Source of the DNA: Prorocentrum cordatum
Lineage: Eukaryota; Sar; Dinophyceae; Prorocentrales; Prorocentraceae
Assembly: GCA_963575745.1 (NCBI GenBank)
Contig: CAUYUJ010017818.1
Coordinates: 52,693-116,692 of the forward strand
DNA length: 64,000 nucleotides
Direction of reading: 5' to 3'
Shown here: one piece after another, positions 41,816 to 53,614 of the stretch
Layout: every line of letters begins with the position of its first letter
Position numbering within the stretch: position 1 is the first letter of the stretch
Notes under the pieces: generated by a model
Databases searched by the model: none
What the model was told of the DNA's origin: nothing
The model's input: only the letters and a program-made list of their open reading frames with translations
Translations under genes and position numbers: made by a program

Positions 41816-42559
41816 GGACAAGTAGGCGGACCAGGGTCCGTCCGCGAGGCGCACTGCGGTGCGACAACTCGCAAGCACTATTTGCGGCGGTGCAGCCATA
41901 AGATACGAGGGCGGGCTACAAAACCCCCTCCCCCGGCGCAGTGCGACTGACGCTACAGACGGCGGACAGACGATGAAGATCTCACCTGACAGACCGCGTG
42001 AGGTAAAAGGCCCCAACAAGAAAGGCGACGTGCTGGCACGTGGCTAGGCGGCTTGGCGGACCGCCAGTTGGGCGCATGGCCGCTGAGCGGCGCGCAGTGA
42101 CGGGGCACCCCCCGCCCCCACGCCCTGACACCGTGGACGCGGAGCCACACGTACACACGGGCAGGCAGAAAGGAGGAGATCAGCGCGGGGCACCAGGTGG
42201 AGCGCCGCGAAACGATGACAACATAGCTTGGATGTTGAGTGACGGCACGACACCATCGGGCGAGGTCGTGAGCAGCTCGGCGAAGGCTCGCCCAGCGCTG
42301 TGGAGGCGCTGGAGTAGAGGACCTTGACGAGCTTGGGCAGCGGCGAGGTCCGCGGCGATAGCTAAGCACCTCTGCTGAAGGGCAGCCATAGCCTGTGACA
42401 GCTCGGTTTCACGGTCGGTGAGAGGTGGCTGCTCAGTGACATCCGCCGAGGATCTCGAGGCAGAGGCGAGGTCCTCGGTACGCCTGTCCAGGTGGGCTAG
42501 CGGCGTGCGGGACCCTGAACGCTGACGTCCGTCACCCTTAAAATGTGACTGGAGGGGCC

Positions 42560-42596
42560 GGCGCGACCCCAGGGCTGGAGCCGCTAGGGCCGCGCC
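42560..42596. repeat. core hairpin repeat (GGCTGGAGCCG core)
   Basis: 13-nt arms GGCGCGACCCCAG and CTAGGGCCGCGCC pair at 11 of 13 positions around the core 42573-42583. Confidence 0.8.
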
Positions 42597-42680
42597 CCGA
42601 GAAGTCAGGGGAGCCGCTTCCTCTCGCTCAGCAACGGAGGAAGCGTGGGTGGGGCACGAGGGCCTGTCTGGTTTAGTACC

Positions 42681-42711
42681 CTGCGGGGGGGCTGAAGCCG
42701 CCCCCGCGGGT
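42681..42711. repeat. core hairpin repeat (GGCTGAAGCCG core)
   Basis: Arms GCGGGGG and CCCCCGC pair perfectly around the core, with further ACCCT/GGGT pairing outside. Confidence 0.8.
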
Positions 42712-43734
42712 CGCTGACGATGGGGAAGCGGAGTGGCATGCGCGGTGGGGCCAGTCGTGATGCCGTGCAAGGCCGCTGAGGTCGGTCGCGTAGAGGGTAG
42801 GTGACTCGGTGGGGCGGCATGGTCGGCAGCGTGTGGTGTCGGCGGTGCGTCCTCAATGCCACCCAATCCTCGGGGGGCACTCGGGTCGTGGTCGGCGTCT
42901 TGGCGGTGACCGATATCGTCGTATGTGGGCGTTAACGTTCTTGGGGACGGCGTCGCAGTAGGGTTTGCGAGATTTCCCGACGGGGCGGGGTTTTCGTTGG
43001 CTGGTCCGTCGTCCAAAGCGTCCGATCCCCCACCGAGGCTGAAAAGGTCATCGTCCTGCTCATCAGCGTCTTGAAAAGGAACGGCGTTGTCATGTGGGTG
43101 GGCTGACGCACTCCATGGCGGAGTCGGGGGCGCCGTGCGGGTGCCCGCCGGGGCAGGGTTGGCGCTGGCTGACTCGTCGCCCAGGAAGTCCAAACCTCCA
43201 CCAAAGCCGAACGGGTCGTCCTCCTGTTCGTCGAATAACCCCCGTTGGGCCTCGGCCCAGAGCTCGTCGGGGTTTTGTGGGATGTCTGGTCCAGCCGCGG
43301 GTGGCGCCTGGTCAGACAGCAGGGGATTTGGTTCCATTTTGTTTAGTTCTGCAGCAGTGAACCCAGCCCTGCGGTGTGGGAGAGGAAGTGTACGATGTCT
43401 CCGCTCGTAGATGGCAACGGCGACTCCATGGAGCACGGTCGCTTGGCGGTGTCGTGCTTTGGCAGCTTCAACGATGTCGTCTGGGAGGTTAAGAGTACGT
43501 GCCGCCGCTGTGGCGAGGGCGTCAGCCTGACGATTGAACTCCTCCGCGATGGGCCCGATGAGCCCGAGGTCGATGCCCGTGTCGCCCTGGTGGCTAGCGA
43601 CTTTCTCTACGCGGAACATGTTTTGCTTGGCCATGACACATCGGTGGACCTTTTCCCAGAACTCCACGTGCGTGCCCTGCGGAGGTGAGTGTCCGTCGAT
43701 GATCCTTTGGAAGCCGTCGACCACCGCCTGGTTG

Positions 43735-43975
43735 TCACGAAGACGTGTACGGGCCGTTCAGCACATGCCGTGAGGTGGACAATGGCGAGGGTCTCCGCAA
43801 GCTGTGCGTTCTGCGTGATGCCGTGAACGCGCGCACTGTAGTTCATGCGGTGGTCGATGCCGTAGTAGACGCCGTAGCCCGCTCTTGCAAGCAAAGGGAT
43901 GGCTTGGTTGGTGCATGCGCCGTCCGTGGCAGCGTAGACCCATGTCCAACCAGTGTCGTGGTCAAGGTAAGTGGT
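43735..43975 (-). pseudogene. RNase H first half, copy 1
   Basis: Directly after the TAA at 43976 and in the same frame as the RT, the sequence reads WVYAATDGACTNQA (first catalytic Asp) and AQLAETLAIVHL (catalytic Glu), reaching VHVFV, where a base is missing before DNQAV. Four acidic positions are thus accounted for across the frameshift, so the ancestral domain looks complete. Confidence 0.7.
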
Positions 43976-43977
43976 TT

Positions 43978-44010
43978 AGGAGTCCTGGGCTGAAGCCGCA
44001 GGATCTCCCT
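43978..44010. repeat. core hairpin repeat at the RT stop
   Basis: Arms GGAGTCCTG and CAGGATCTCC pair with one bulge. The coding strand gives GDPAASAQDS just before the TAA at 43976. Confidence 0.75.
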
Positions 44011-46229
44011 CAGGCGGGGGCCGCGGTATGGGTTGAGGTAGCGGGTCCCTCGCGAGGTCGGCTTGCAGATCGAGGAGGGCTGGGTCCTCATCGAAGAGCC
44101 CGCAATGTCTTGTGTGCGGAGGAAGACGGGCCCACTGTTCGTCACTGATGAGGGTGGTGAGAGGGACTCTTTCACGGGCCCAGCACTTGCAGTCACGCAC
44201 AGTGTGCTCCTGAGTTTCCTCTTCCTCATCACAGTAACGGCAAATAGGGCTGGGATCAGCGGACGTATTTGATCGAGAACGTCGCTGTTGGGTGTGGTCC
44301 CCGCCCGAAAGGTAGTTTAAGAGGAGCGCCAGCTGCCATGCGTTGCATTTGGCAGCTCCTTTGGTGCGGGCGAGCCACGTGCTGGCGAAAAGGTCGAGGC
44401 CCTGTCTGACCGAAGCTAGGTGTCCAAGGTCATGACGCCGTGGCTTGATTTTTCTCAGAAAGGCTCTGCGTTGAGAGGCGCGCAGCATGTGAAGGAAGGC
44501 GTTTTGGGGAAGGTTCAGCCAACTGATCTGACAGCCCCAGTCGTCGTACATGGTGCCAAATGTGGGCCAAGTCCAACGGAGCTGCTGAAGCGTCTGGACA
44601 AGTCGTCCAACAGGTCCTCCCCCAAAAAGGGTCTGGACATGGTGTTGGAGGTCCCTGACGAGGCCGCAGAGAGTGGCGTCGCGGTTGACCTGTCGCCGCA
44701 GGCACAGGAAGACTTCACGCTGCATAATGGCGTCAATCTCCAGGGCGTGCCCTGGGACGCACACGGCCATGAGAGTCCAAAACTCGACCCACCTGTTTCC
44801 CTTGGGGCGGATAGCCGCTTTAAGGGCATGGTTGTAGGCAGTTTTGACGGGGCCTGATGGGGCTTGGATGTCAGTGCCCGTGGTACAGACGCTGGCAGCA
44901 AGGGAGCGGGCGTGCCGCGCCTTAATACGCATCGGAGATGGGAGCTTGCCAATACGCGGCAGGCGACTAGTCGCCCTGCGAACACGGGCGTCAGCGGTGG
45001 CCGTGAGGTTGAGCGCGGCTGGAGCCGGCGCTGCCTCGGCGTTGATGTAACTTCCGCCGAGCTTGAAGGAGTCGACCACGCGTAAGGGCCGTTCCGCCAA
45101 GGTGAGCTGGGTAACGGCGGTGTGAAGCTCGTCAGTAAGCGCCCACCCCGCCACTTTTCCAGGATGAATGCGTTGACCAGAAAATCGATCAAACTTGGCG
45201 TTTTCATCAAGAGATTTCTGCAACTCGGGCGCGGTGTGGGTAGTGGAGTTGCTGTCGTCAACAAAAGTAGTGCTGAGTGACAGCGGCACGTAACGATGCT
45301 GTCTCTTGGTCCAGACGCACATGAGCAGCTTAATGTCGTCCAGGGACCAAGAGCTTCCCTGGAGGTGACCGTTTGTCCTGGCCAGTTCCTTAGAGTACGC
45401 ACCGTTCATGCGGATGTGACGTTTGTGGCGCCTGTAGAAGTTTCTGCGGACCGTAACGATGTCTTGGGGACACCCCGCGTGAAGCGCGAGGTTAAGGCAT
45501 ATGTCCGTGATGAGATAGTCGAAACACTTCTGACGGTCCAGGGCAGCTCCAGCCAAGTGAAGGAGAAGGGCTCTGGCGTGTTCGATGCGAAGGGCGAGAG
45601 AAGTGCTGACGTCCCCAATGGTAGCTTTGGGGACAGCGCCAAAACTCGTGGCGTGGGTCCATCCTTTCCGCCAGTCCGTGAGGCTGCGGTAAGCTGGTGC
45701 TTCCCACGCGTACATCCAAACGGAAAGTACCGAGAGAAGTCGTTGGTCCGTTGGGAGTTCGCCTCGGCCTTTTCGGAGGCACGGGTTTGGGACGTGGAGG
45801 AGGGGTTCTGGGATGGTGCCAGTGCGTTGCATAGCTCGTAGAACGCTGGCGAAGAGGCGAAGAATGTCGTCGGGAAGCTCCTTTGCCTCCTTAGAAGTCC
45901 AACCGTCCAGACCCCCCGCGCGTCTCGGTGAACGGGTGCGAATGAAGTGGATGAGTTGGTCGTCGGTGAGGTGGAAAGGGGTAGCTGGTGATGGTGTAGG
46001 CAGCTCCTGTCGGTACTCGTCGTAGAAGTCGGCCCACGTCGGCATGGCTTCGGCATCATGTCCCGCACGTGCGCGGTACCTGCCCAAGATGGGCTCCCAG
46101 GTGTCGACCATGAGCTTCAGCATGTCCTTGATGTTAGCAACAATGGCGTAGGCAGGGAGGATGTCGGGGACTTGCGCAGGTGGTGGTTCACGGGTGTGGT
46201 CTTCGTCGCTGTCCGTGTCGGGCGAACTA

Positions 46230-46263
46230 CCGTCGCCGGGGCTGAAGCCGCCAGCTTCGGTGT
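46230..46263. repeat. core hairpin repeat in linker, copy 1
   Basis: Arms ACCGTCGCCGG and CCAGCTTCGGT pair at 8 of 11 positions. Encodes GGFSPGD. Same site in copy 2 at about 55467-55500. Confidence 0.75.
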
Positions 46264-48025
46264 CAGCGTCGCTGTCGTCCTTGCAAGCTTCGTCAGGTTT
46301 GAAGGCGTTGGTGTCGCAGTGGAGTTGCGTATCGTCAGGAGTGGTAGGCGTGCGGAGATACGCCGTGGGCGAGCTATCAGCAGCTCGTGCGTATATGGCC
46401 GCCTTTCGCCCGCTTGGCTCACGGACGCCCTCGGCCCATATCCTGATGCGTTACGCCTTGGCACGGTTCGCGCGTCGCGCCAGCTCTAAGTCGAGATGTT
46501 GGATCAAAACGTCAAGGTGCTCCCCGTGCGGCACTGGCTCGTCTGGGGCCCAGGCCTCGGGGAATTCCAGGAGAACCGTGGGGCGCAGCTTGTGGCATAC
46601 GAGGCGGGCCGCGGCCCACGTGCAGTCGATGCGCTGCGCGAGGTACGGGGGAATAGCACGGCAATCAAGATGGTGGTTCTGTCCGATGAAACGGAGCTCG
46701 CAGAGTTGCCGATGGAGCTTGCGCAGTCGGTTCATGTGAATCGTGGAAGCTCCGTAGGTGGGGAACGCGCGGGGGACAACTGGTCGATCCTCGAACGTAG
46801 GCGTGAGCCCGTGCATGGTGGGGGGCTTCTTTTTTGGTGGGTGGGGCGGTGGAGGTGGCAGATCGCGTAGACGGGTGAGATGGTACTCATGACTGGCCTC
46901 GTTAGCCAGGGTGAACATGCGCTCCACGTCGTCTCGTGCGTCGGCCTGCTCCATGCGGTCCTGGTACCGCCCAGCGATGGGGGTCCCAAGTGCTTGCAGC
47001 TCGTGCCCCTCATGAGCTCCATCGTCGGGCGGGTAGGGCGTAGGGGCAAGAAGACGTCGGGCCGTATGGTCGAGGCGACTGAGGTCAAGCGTGACCTGCA
47101 GGCCAACGTGAGACTTCGCAGGCAAGTCGCGAAGGTAGCAGAAGTCGGTGACAAGGGATCGCGCCGCCTGGTTGGCAATGATATAATCGATGCGCGACGT
47201 GCGGGGGCACTTGGTGACGCGGTCCCAATCAGGAATATTGCCATAGGTGTGCATGGTGTGGTCTGGTGTGCCCTCAGCGACGTTGGACCATCCGTGCTGC
47301 AACATGTGCAGAAGGTGTGGATTGTCGTCAATGTTCGTGTTGGCGTCCATGCAGATGAAGTAGGGTGCTGAGCCGACCCTAGCGGCGGCACAGTCAGCGA
47401 GCCGAAAGAAAGCTGTGCTGCCTCCTCCAGCAATCCCGTAAAGGCTCGCTATGTAGATCCCCGCGGGCCCATGATTATTTCGTCGCCGCCTACGGCGGTG
47501 TTGAGTGCAGAGTGGGAGAAAGACCTCATGCCATCTGTTCTTGGCCTTGAGGGCGGCGATACAGGGCGCGTTGTCGTCGACAGTGGAGTCGACGATGGCA
47601 TCCTTAGAGAGAATGGCGACCCCTCCCGAGGCGCCAGTGTTGCCCACAACGGTGTGATCAGTGCCGCCGTGGGCAGCTCTGCGCTGGGCTCGCGCCAGAT
47701 CAAGGTCAGGCCCAAGACTGGCGTTGTATCCACCGTGGAGAGGATTGGCGGCGCTGGTAGCGATGGCTTGCCTAGTCGGCTTGGCATGTCGGGTCTCCTG
47801 CAGTGCTATGACAGCGGCGTTGTGGTCGACACCAAGGGCGGTGATGGTTGGCCAGTTCGCGGAGAGACTGGTGATGTTAAGGCTGACGAGGTGTATGGAG
47901 CGACCTGGCCCGTCTCCATCGGTGGAACTGGGGTTTGCGCGCCCCGCACGGTGAAGGTCAGCTTGACCCTCGCCCCAGTAGGAGGCTTGGCCACAGTAAG
48001 AGCTCATGGCGTTGCTATGGGCTAG

Positions 48026-48055
48026 CTTGATCGGGGCTGAAGCCGCCGTCAGGCC
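48026..48055. repeat. core hairpin repeat upstream of endonuclease, copy 1
   Basis: Arms CTTGATCGG and CCGTCAGG pair with one bulge. Encodes GLTAASAP. Copy 2 site at about 57262-57291. Confidence 0.7.
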
Positions 48056-49242
48056 AACCATATAGGAGGGACACGGTCGGCACTGCGCCAGGGGGGGTTC
48101 ATAAATATTAGTAAAAATGTCACGAAAATTCCTCCTCACTCCAGTGCTATAGGGGACGGGGGGAGGAGAAGTGAGACGGCAGCAGTGGGAGAGGGAGGCG
48201 ACTCCCCGATCCATCCTGCCGAACACAAAGACAAAAACGAGACAGCGGCGGCGGCCAGGCGCGGCGGCGGCACAACGCACGCGCATGTACTGCGCACGCG
48301 CCACCGCTGGTCCCTTCTGCGGTGACACGCCCGCCCCGTCAGTGTCTTGATGAGCAGCATCTGGTGGAACGGCTCCCGCAGCACGATCGGAGGCCTGACG
48401 CTGGGCCTCGTCCATGCCCGCTGCCGTGAGGCCCACGTTGCGGACAGGGCTGATTCCCCGCGGGGCCGCAGCTGCCGCGGCAGCAGCCGAGGTGGCGGGG
48501 GCACCGCCCCGACTCTGAGGTGGGAGCGGTGAGCCCCCGCCAAAACCCGCCACAAGGTTCTTGACACGGTACTTGTTCTTGAACGGGTCGAAGGTTGGCG
48601 CCTCGTCGATGGGGACGATCACGCGGGTGAGCAGCTGCGGCTCGTGGTCCGTGGACGGCGTCGGCTCGAGGTCAACCTGGCTAGGGTCGATGACGCTGGC
48701 TCCGAAGCGTGGCACCACTTCGGGGGGTGGGCCATCGGCCTGAGTCTCGCGAGGCGGCGAGCTCGTGGAGCTCCCTGGGGCCTTGCGTGAACTGTGGCGG
48801 CTGCAGGTCCTGCTGCGCGGGACGCGCCCGCCCGTGTGACGGTCGCATGGCGAAGTCGCTTGGGCATTAGCGCGCTCAGAATCCGCCCTGCTCGGGGATC
48901 GGATCGGCGCCGCGCAGGGTGATGGGCTGGGCTGGCGAGAGGCGCTTGTGCCGCCTTCCGCCGTGGCTGTGGCCTGGTCGGGGTCGGCCTCGTCTGGGCG
49001 GGGGCTGACGTGGTGGGCGCTTCCCTCGCTGTGCCTCGGGGAGGCGCTGCGATGCGCCTGGATGCGCGTGAGGACGAGCGGGGTGAGCGGCTGCCTCTCC
49101 CGCTCAAGTGGGGCAGGTTTGGCCTGGGCAGGGCGCAGTGCTGCAGCTACGTTTGGCGGGGGCGTGTGCTGGCGCGGTTGCCAAGCGCGCACGTTCGCGT
49201 CGCGCCATCCTTCGGGGCGCCCAGCCCTGCCGCGGTATGTTG

Positions 49243-49274
49243 CAGCCCCCTGGGCTGAAGCCGCAGGGGTTATC
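49243..49274. repeat. core hairpin repeat in linker, copy 1
   Basis: CCCCTG and CAGGGG pair perfectly around the core. Encodes TPAASAQG. Copy 2 site at 58480-58510 has one C fewer in the arm. Confidence 0.8.
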
Positions 49275-50146
49275 ACTGCGGGCTGGTTGCTGGAGGGGCC
49301 CTCATGTCGGCCTGCGTAAAGGCCCCAGGCGCGCGTGGACCCTGGGACTGGCGAGGTGGCCCTTAGGGGATGTAGGGGTGCACGCGAGTAGCCGCTGGCC
49401 GCTGGGTGAACCCTGGCGTTGGGGGCTTGGCCATAGCTGGAGGCGGCTGCTCCAGCGGCCGCAGGCATGGCACCTATGGGACCACGGTGGTAGGCGGCAA
49501 CCCCGTCGTAGGCCGTGTTACCGCCTGTCGGGACTCGCGCAGGGGAGCGGTAGCGTGGAGTGCCCTGCTGTCCTGCGTCACGTTGGTCCCGCTGCTGGAT
49601 GCGCTGCTGGTGCTGTTGGTGACGCTGCCAGTCGGCTCTCGAGAAAGGACGGGTGTCGGGGAGGATGGTGGGCACGTCGGGCCGCTGCCAGCCCCGATAG
49701 ACGTGCTCGAAGGCGTGGTCAGGGTAGGTCCCCCCTACGGGTGAGTATCGCCGCACATGCTCCGTGTAGTCGATGTTCTGCGGCTCTGAGATCGCCGTAA
49801 TGTTGATGGCCCGCTGGTGCGCTGGTCCATAGAGGCAGAAACTACCACGGTTGCTGCGGTCGTGGTTTAGCTCAGCTTCGGTCGTGGCACGGCTCACCAT
49901 GGCGTCACAGAGTCGCATATCGTAGTCGAGAGCTTGAGGCCCAGGACCACCCTCGGCGTCCCAGTACAGTACCACATCTCGCCAGCGGGTGCGGGTCATG
50001 TGGGTGCGCTCGGCGATCTACTCGCAGACGGTCCTGACCGTGACACGATCCCTGTACATGTTGGTAATGGCTAGGGAGAAGGGTCGGCGGACCGTCTTGT
50101 TGAAGGTGAGTTCCTCCTTGAGGGCCTGATGGGGGCTGAAGAGCAC

Positions 50147-51166
50147 TTAGCCTTCCCTCCAAAGCGGTTGGTCGGGGGAAGGTTCTTCGGGCATCCCCGT
50201 TCCTGTGAATCCAGGTGGCCGCGTTGTGCCGTCAGGCAATCCCTGACTGGGGACGCGCCGCGGCTGTGGTGGGAGGTACCATTGGCCCTGGTAGCCTACT
50301 TGCCCTGGTTGTGGAGGTTCTCCCCCGGGGCCTGAAGGCGCTCGGGGGGGTTCCTTGAGGTCGTGGAGGGCTGGCGCGTTGCCGAATTGGCGGGCAAGGA
50401 TGTGCGGCGGCATCCCTGTGGCACGGACGTCGAGCTGGTGTGGCCTGGGAGGGTGGGGACACCTGCTGGACAGGCAGCATGTGTCAGAGTCCCTCTTATT
50501 GGTGCTGTATGCACACGTCCAACTGTTGCACGAGTAGTCCGTGGACCAGTCCATTAGTGTACGCAGTCCGCTGCGGCCGCAGTCTGGGCACGTTGGTTGG
50601 CCCGAGGTGCCAAGCTGTGTGTTGCGGCGAGCCGCGCAATATTGGCAGCATTGGAATCGACACTGTAGGCAAGACCAGCGTCCTGGTAAGGGCGGTAGCG
50701 CATGCTCGTTTGTGCCTGGGTCGTCTGGGTGGGGTCTCGGGCGATCCCACAAGGGCCAGACGTCGGCAAACCAGGATTGTCCTGTAGTGCGGACTACCTC
50801 GGCGGGGAGGCGTGCGTCCTCGGCATGGCACCTGATCCACTGGGGCCCCATATCCGCTGGTACCATGACGGTGCGCCAGGAGTCGTCCCCCTTAACGTGG
50901 ACTTGGGTCGGTGCCCAGAGCTTAGTAGTGGTGTCGCCGTGATCATGATGGAGGGTGACCCAGCCGTCACGCCCGTCCACCGTAGGGTCAATGACGCGGT
51001 AGCCCATGACTGTCGTCCCCCACGGTAAGTAAGCGCCATCGTGGTGATCACCAGGGTCGAGCCAGACCTCGATGCCAGGGGCGTTGACACGGGACCGCAC
51101 ATCACGCACGTGGTAGGCGAGGACGTGGTAGGCAGTCGGCTCCTCCTCCGTCACAATGTGCTCCAC
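50147..51166 (-). pseudogene. cysteine-rich zinc-binding-like region, copy 1
   Basis: The frame carries CLQCRFQCCQYC, CPDCGRSG, CNSWTC and CCLSSRC between about 50465 and 50690, a spacing fit for several zinc sites. It is preceded by a compact region (GIEVWLDPGDHHDG, GYRVIDPTVDGRDGWV). It ends in a TAA where copy 2 reads a Tyr codon. A likely role is nucleic-acid binding, as in zinc-knuckle parts of other LINEs, but the family is not recognised. Confidence 0.6.
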
Positions 51167-51360
51167 GTCTCGATGCCGCTGTTGTCGGAGGTGGAGTTCC
51201 CGTCGCTCTGTCGTGACGAGCGAGAGGCAGATCGTCGCGCACGGGCGCGGCCTCGGGCGAGGGCGGCGGCCGCGCTGAGGAGGGATGGCGTACGGCGTTC
51301 GTCGACTCCAGATGACGTCGATGAGGGGTCTGGACTGTGGGCTAAGGCTGTGCCTGACTT

Positions 51361-51508
51361 TCTGTTTTTTTTTTTTTTTGGTGCTTTCCCTCTTGGTGCT
51401 TTGTTATCTTTTTCTCTATTTTTGTATTAGGGTGGTTTCTGTTCTTTTTGATTTTTCTGTTTCTTTATTCTTTTTGTATTTTTTTTTGTTATCTTTTTTT
51501 TTTTTTTT
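51361..51508. other. 146-bp T-rich insertion present only in copy 1
   Basis: Copy 2 runs directly across this point (near 60598). The insert is almost entirely T-rich on the + strand (A-rich on the coding strand), with T15-T16 at both ends and TTTCCCTCTTGGTGCTTTG inside. Its length is not a multiple of three. Splice-site consensus is absent on the coding strand, so an intron is unlikely. Confidence 0.8.
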
Positions 51509-53614
51509 GTGTGCGTGGTGGGTCCGACGCGGCCCCAGGGCTGGAGCCGCTGGGGCGCGACCCGTGTGCGTCAGGTTGCCCCCGCACGGGGGCAGCTTGC
51601 AAGCCCGTGTACACCAGGTCGATGAGTGGTTTCGGGTCCAGCTGGAGTATGTGGAGCGAGACGCGTGGTCGAGGCTGATTAGGGTCGTCCCTGGTGGCTG
51701 CTTCCGTGTCATAGTGCTGTTTGGCCCATGCTCGCGCCGCTTCTGGCGAGTATAGCGCCTGCGGTGGTGGCCATGCTGCCGCGATGGTTGATCTGCGCCT
51801 GGTGCTAGCTTCCTGGTCGTGAGCTTCAGCCGCCTCGCGGAGATCTGGATGATCGTAGCCAGCAATGTGGAGGGCGTGCGCGCAGTCACCCATGCCATAG
51901 GCGTGTGGAAGGGCACGGCACCTGGAAGCAGCTTCTGTGGGGGCACACCAGTCCATGCGGATGAGGAGGCTCAGGACCCGAGGGTAAATGAGGCGCGTTC
52001 CGTGGGCCTCCCCTTTCACGTAGTTGTGCCTGTTTCCCCGCGCGGTGGTTGGGTGGCCTCGCACATCCAGAGTGCGATGGGTCCCCACGCGAGGGTGTCG
52101 TCTTCGAGACTGTAGGGCGGGTGGGGCGGTATCGCGTACCACGCGGCCAGCGAAGAGTGCACGCTCACGTACGTGCGGCCAACGTTGGTGCCAGTTCGAC
52201 CCTTCGTTTCACGGCGGGGGCCTGGCAAGAGGTGCCCTCCACAGGCAGCAAGACGGGCCGCAAGGTCGCCGCGGGTCCCATGCCAGAAAACAGTGGGCGC
52301 GTCGGTGGTGGGTTGACGGAGGTCCCACGTGAGGTATGGGAAAATTGTCTCGCCCGAGTTGCCGCCCGAGTCTTCCAGCACCCAAGTGAGGCGGTTAGGT
52401 GGCCTCTGCATGATGTCCGTCCACGGCCCCAGCACTTGGAGTGTTGGGTCGTGAGTGAATCGAGGGTGGTCGTGGAGTCGTAGAGCGTCTTTGATGTCCT
52501 CAGTGGACACGCCACTGTTCCCTAGCGCGAAGCCGTTTTGGTACAGGGCGTTAAGTATGCTCTTCGGCGGCTCGGGGACCGCTGGGTCACGCTGGATGGT
52601 GTTGCGTGAGTTGCGTGTCGGTGGCTGGAGGGCAGTGTAAGGCGTACCAGGGCCTGAAGGCGCCTGGGGCCTGTCAGGTGATGCATAGCGTGCTCGCCGT
52701 CGTGGTGGTTGGGTGTCCGCGTCGGGGGAGGAACCACGAGCGTCAGCATGTCGGAAGATGGACCACGGGCTGCCATGGGTGCGTTCTCTCGTTTCCCTTG
52801 GCTCGGTGTCGCTGCCGTGTGCTGTGGCATCCTCGTTGGTCGGTAGGTTACCGAATGTCGTGCCGGTCTTGGAGCCGTCTCGTGGCGTCGGGCTGGTCGA
52901 TCTTGGTGTGACAGACGAGGCTCGCGATACGGCGGCTGTGACTTCAGCGATGGCGGCGGTGGTGGCGGTGGTGACGTCGGCGACTGCGGCGGCAACAGCT
53001 GCGGCGTAGTGTTCCTGTAGCAGCGGATGTCGGTGTGCGTGCACCTGCTGGTCGTCGTGTTCGTCGGCGAGCGTGCACGGCATTTTGTGTGTGGCCTCGT
53101 CCTTCGGCTTCCTGCTCGGTTGGCAACAGCGTAGGCACCAGTGGGCAGTGGATGAGTCCAGGGCCCGCGCACATATGCGGGCGCCTACGTGTCCGACAGC
53201 TCCCTGGGCAAGGAGTTTGGCACCGACAAGTAGAAGACCACACACAACTCCACCCGTGGCTATGGCCCCTAGCTTGCCGCTGGCCCATTTAAGGACGCCC
53301 CCGAAGCCGCTCCCGACAGCAGTGGCTCCGCCAGAGACACCATCTCTGAGTTTGTCGCTGGTCCATTTAAGAGTGGCCCTCAATGTGGACGTGACATAGT
53401 ATGTCGTTTTGCGTCGGAATATAGTGGACGCCGATGGGCCTGGTGCGGTCGCTTGGCGTCGTCGTCGTTGTCGGTAGCTGGGGTCTCGGCTCGGGGTCGG
53501 CAAGTATCCATCGATCTGGTCCTTGTACGGCATTGCTATCGCGATGGCGTACGTGGCCACCAGGAGGCAGATGAGGCAGCCACAATGTCGTGATGCCGCT
53601 GAGCTGTGCTGGGG
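51509..53614 (-). pseudogene. ART-like domain and upstream region, copy 1
   Basis: The layout matches the copy 2 product at 60227-62677, broken by a 1-bp loss in a T run near 52030 and bounded by a TAG at 53615 where copy 2 has Glu. Before the ART-like domain lies a hydrophobic segment CLICLLVATYAIAIAM (about 53530-53585), which could be a membrane segment. A second apolar Gly-rich stretch follows (GGVVCGLLLVGAKLLAQGA). ART-like motifs (FWHGTRGD, RTYVSVH, AAWYA) lie near 52130-52290. Confidence 0.6.
51527..51559. repeat. core hairpin repeat (GGCTGGAGCCG core), copy 1
   Basis: Arms CGCGGCCCCAG and CTGGGGCGCG pair with one bulged G. Copy 2 site at about 60619-60651. Confidence 0.8.

Larger units (their letters stand above)
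42180..43738 (-). pseudogene. RNase H second half and C-terminal region of the retrotransposon, copy 1
   Basis: The frame begins DNQAVVDGFQ, holding the third acidic RNase H residue, continues through KVASHQGDTG and FNRQADALA (fourth catalytic Asp), and then runs into a long Pro/Asp/Ala-rich tail with two related blocks (DPFGFGGGLDFLGD and DLFSLGGGSDALDD). The final 100 residues are helical (TELSQAMAALQQRCLAIAADL). RNase H removes the RNA strand of the RNA-DNA hybrid after reverse transcription. A 1-bp loss near 43735 separates this frame from the first half of RNase H. Two hairpin repeats lie within it, at 42560 and 42681. Confidence 0.7.
43976..46450 (-). pseudogene. reverse transcriptase region, copy 1
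   Basis: The frame is bounded upstream by a TAA at 46451-46453, where copy 2 has a Glu codon, and downstream by a TAA at 43976. RT motifs in order: RQKCFDYLITD (motif A, about 45500-45540), NGHLQGSSWS (motif B, about 45340-45372), TTFVDDS (motif C, 45251-45271, with the catalytic Asp-Asp). Downstream a CRYC...H...C cluster (44187-44250) is the zinc-knuckle-like end usual in LINE reverse transcriptases. RT copies the element RNA at the nicked target. The palm residues look intact, so loss of function comes from the flanking stops. Confidence 0.85.
46451..49999 (-). pseudogene. linker plus APE endonuclease region, copy 1
   Basis: After a disordered Pro/Ser/Arg-rich half, the frame gives an APE-type endonuclease at about 47100-47890. 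It shows SLNITSLS (metal-site Asn), ALQETR (catalytic Glu), SLYGI, MDANTN (Asp/Asn pair), SRIDYI and KSHVGLQ. In the last motif the usual Asp of Ser-Asp-His is replaced while the His is kept, a feature shared by copy 2. The enzyme would nick target DNA. The frame starts after a stop near 50019 and ends at the TAA at 46451, both absent from copy 2. Confidence 0.8.

Noticed and set aside
40879-42019. 330-375-codon Ser/Leu open frames on the minus strand
   Set aside because: They are translations of the GA microsatellite and are open in every phase.
50120-50140. GGGGGCTGAAGAGC as another hairpin-core copy
   Set aside because: Only half of the core matches and the flanks do not pair; probably coincidence.
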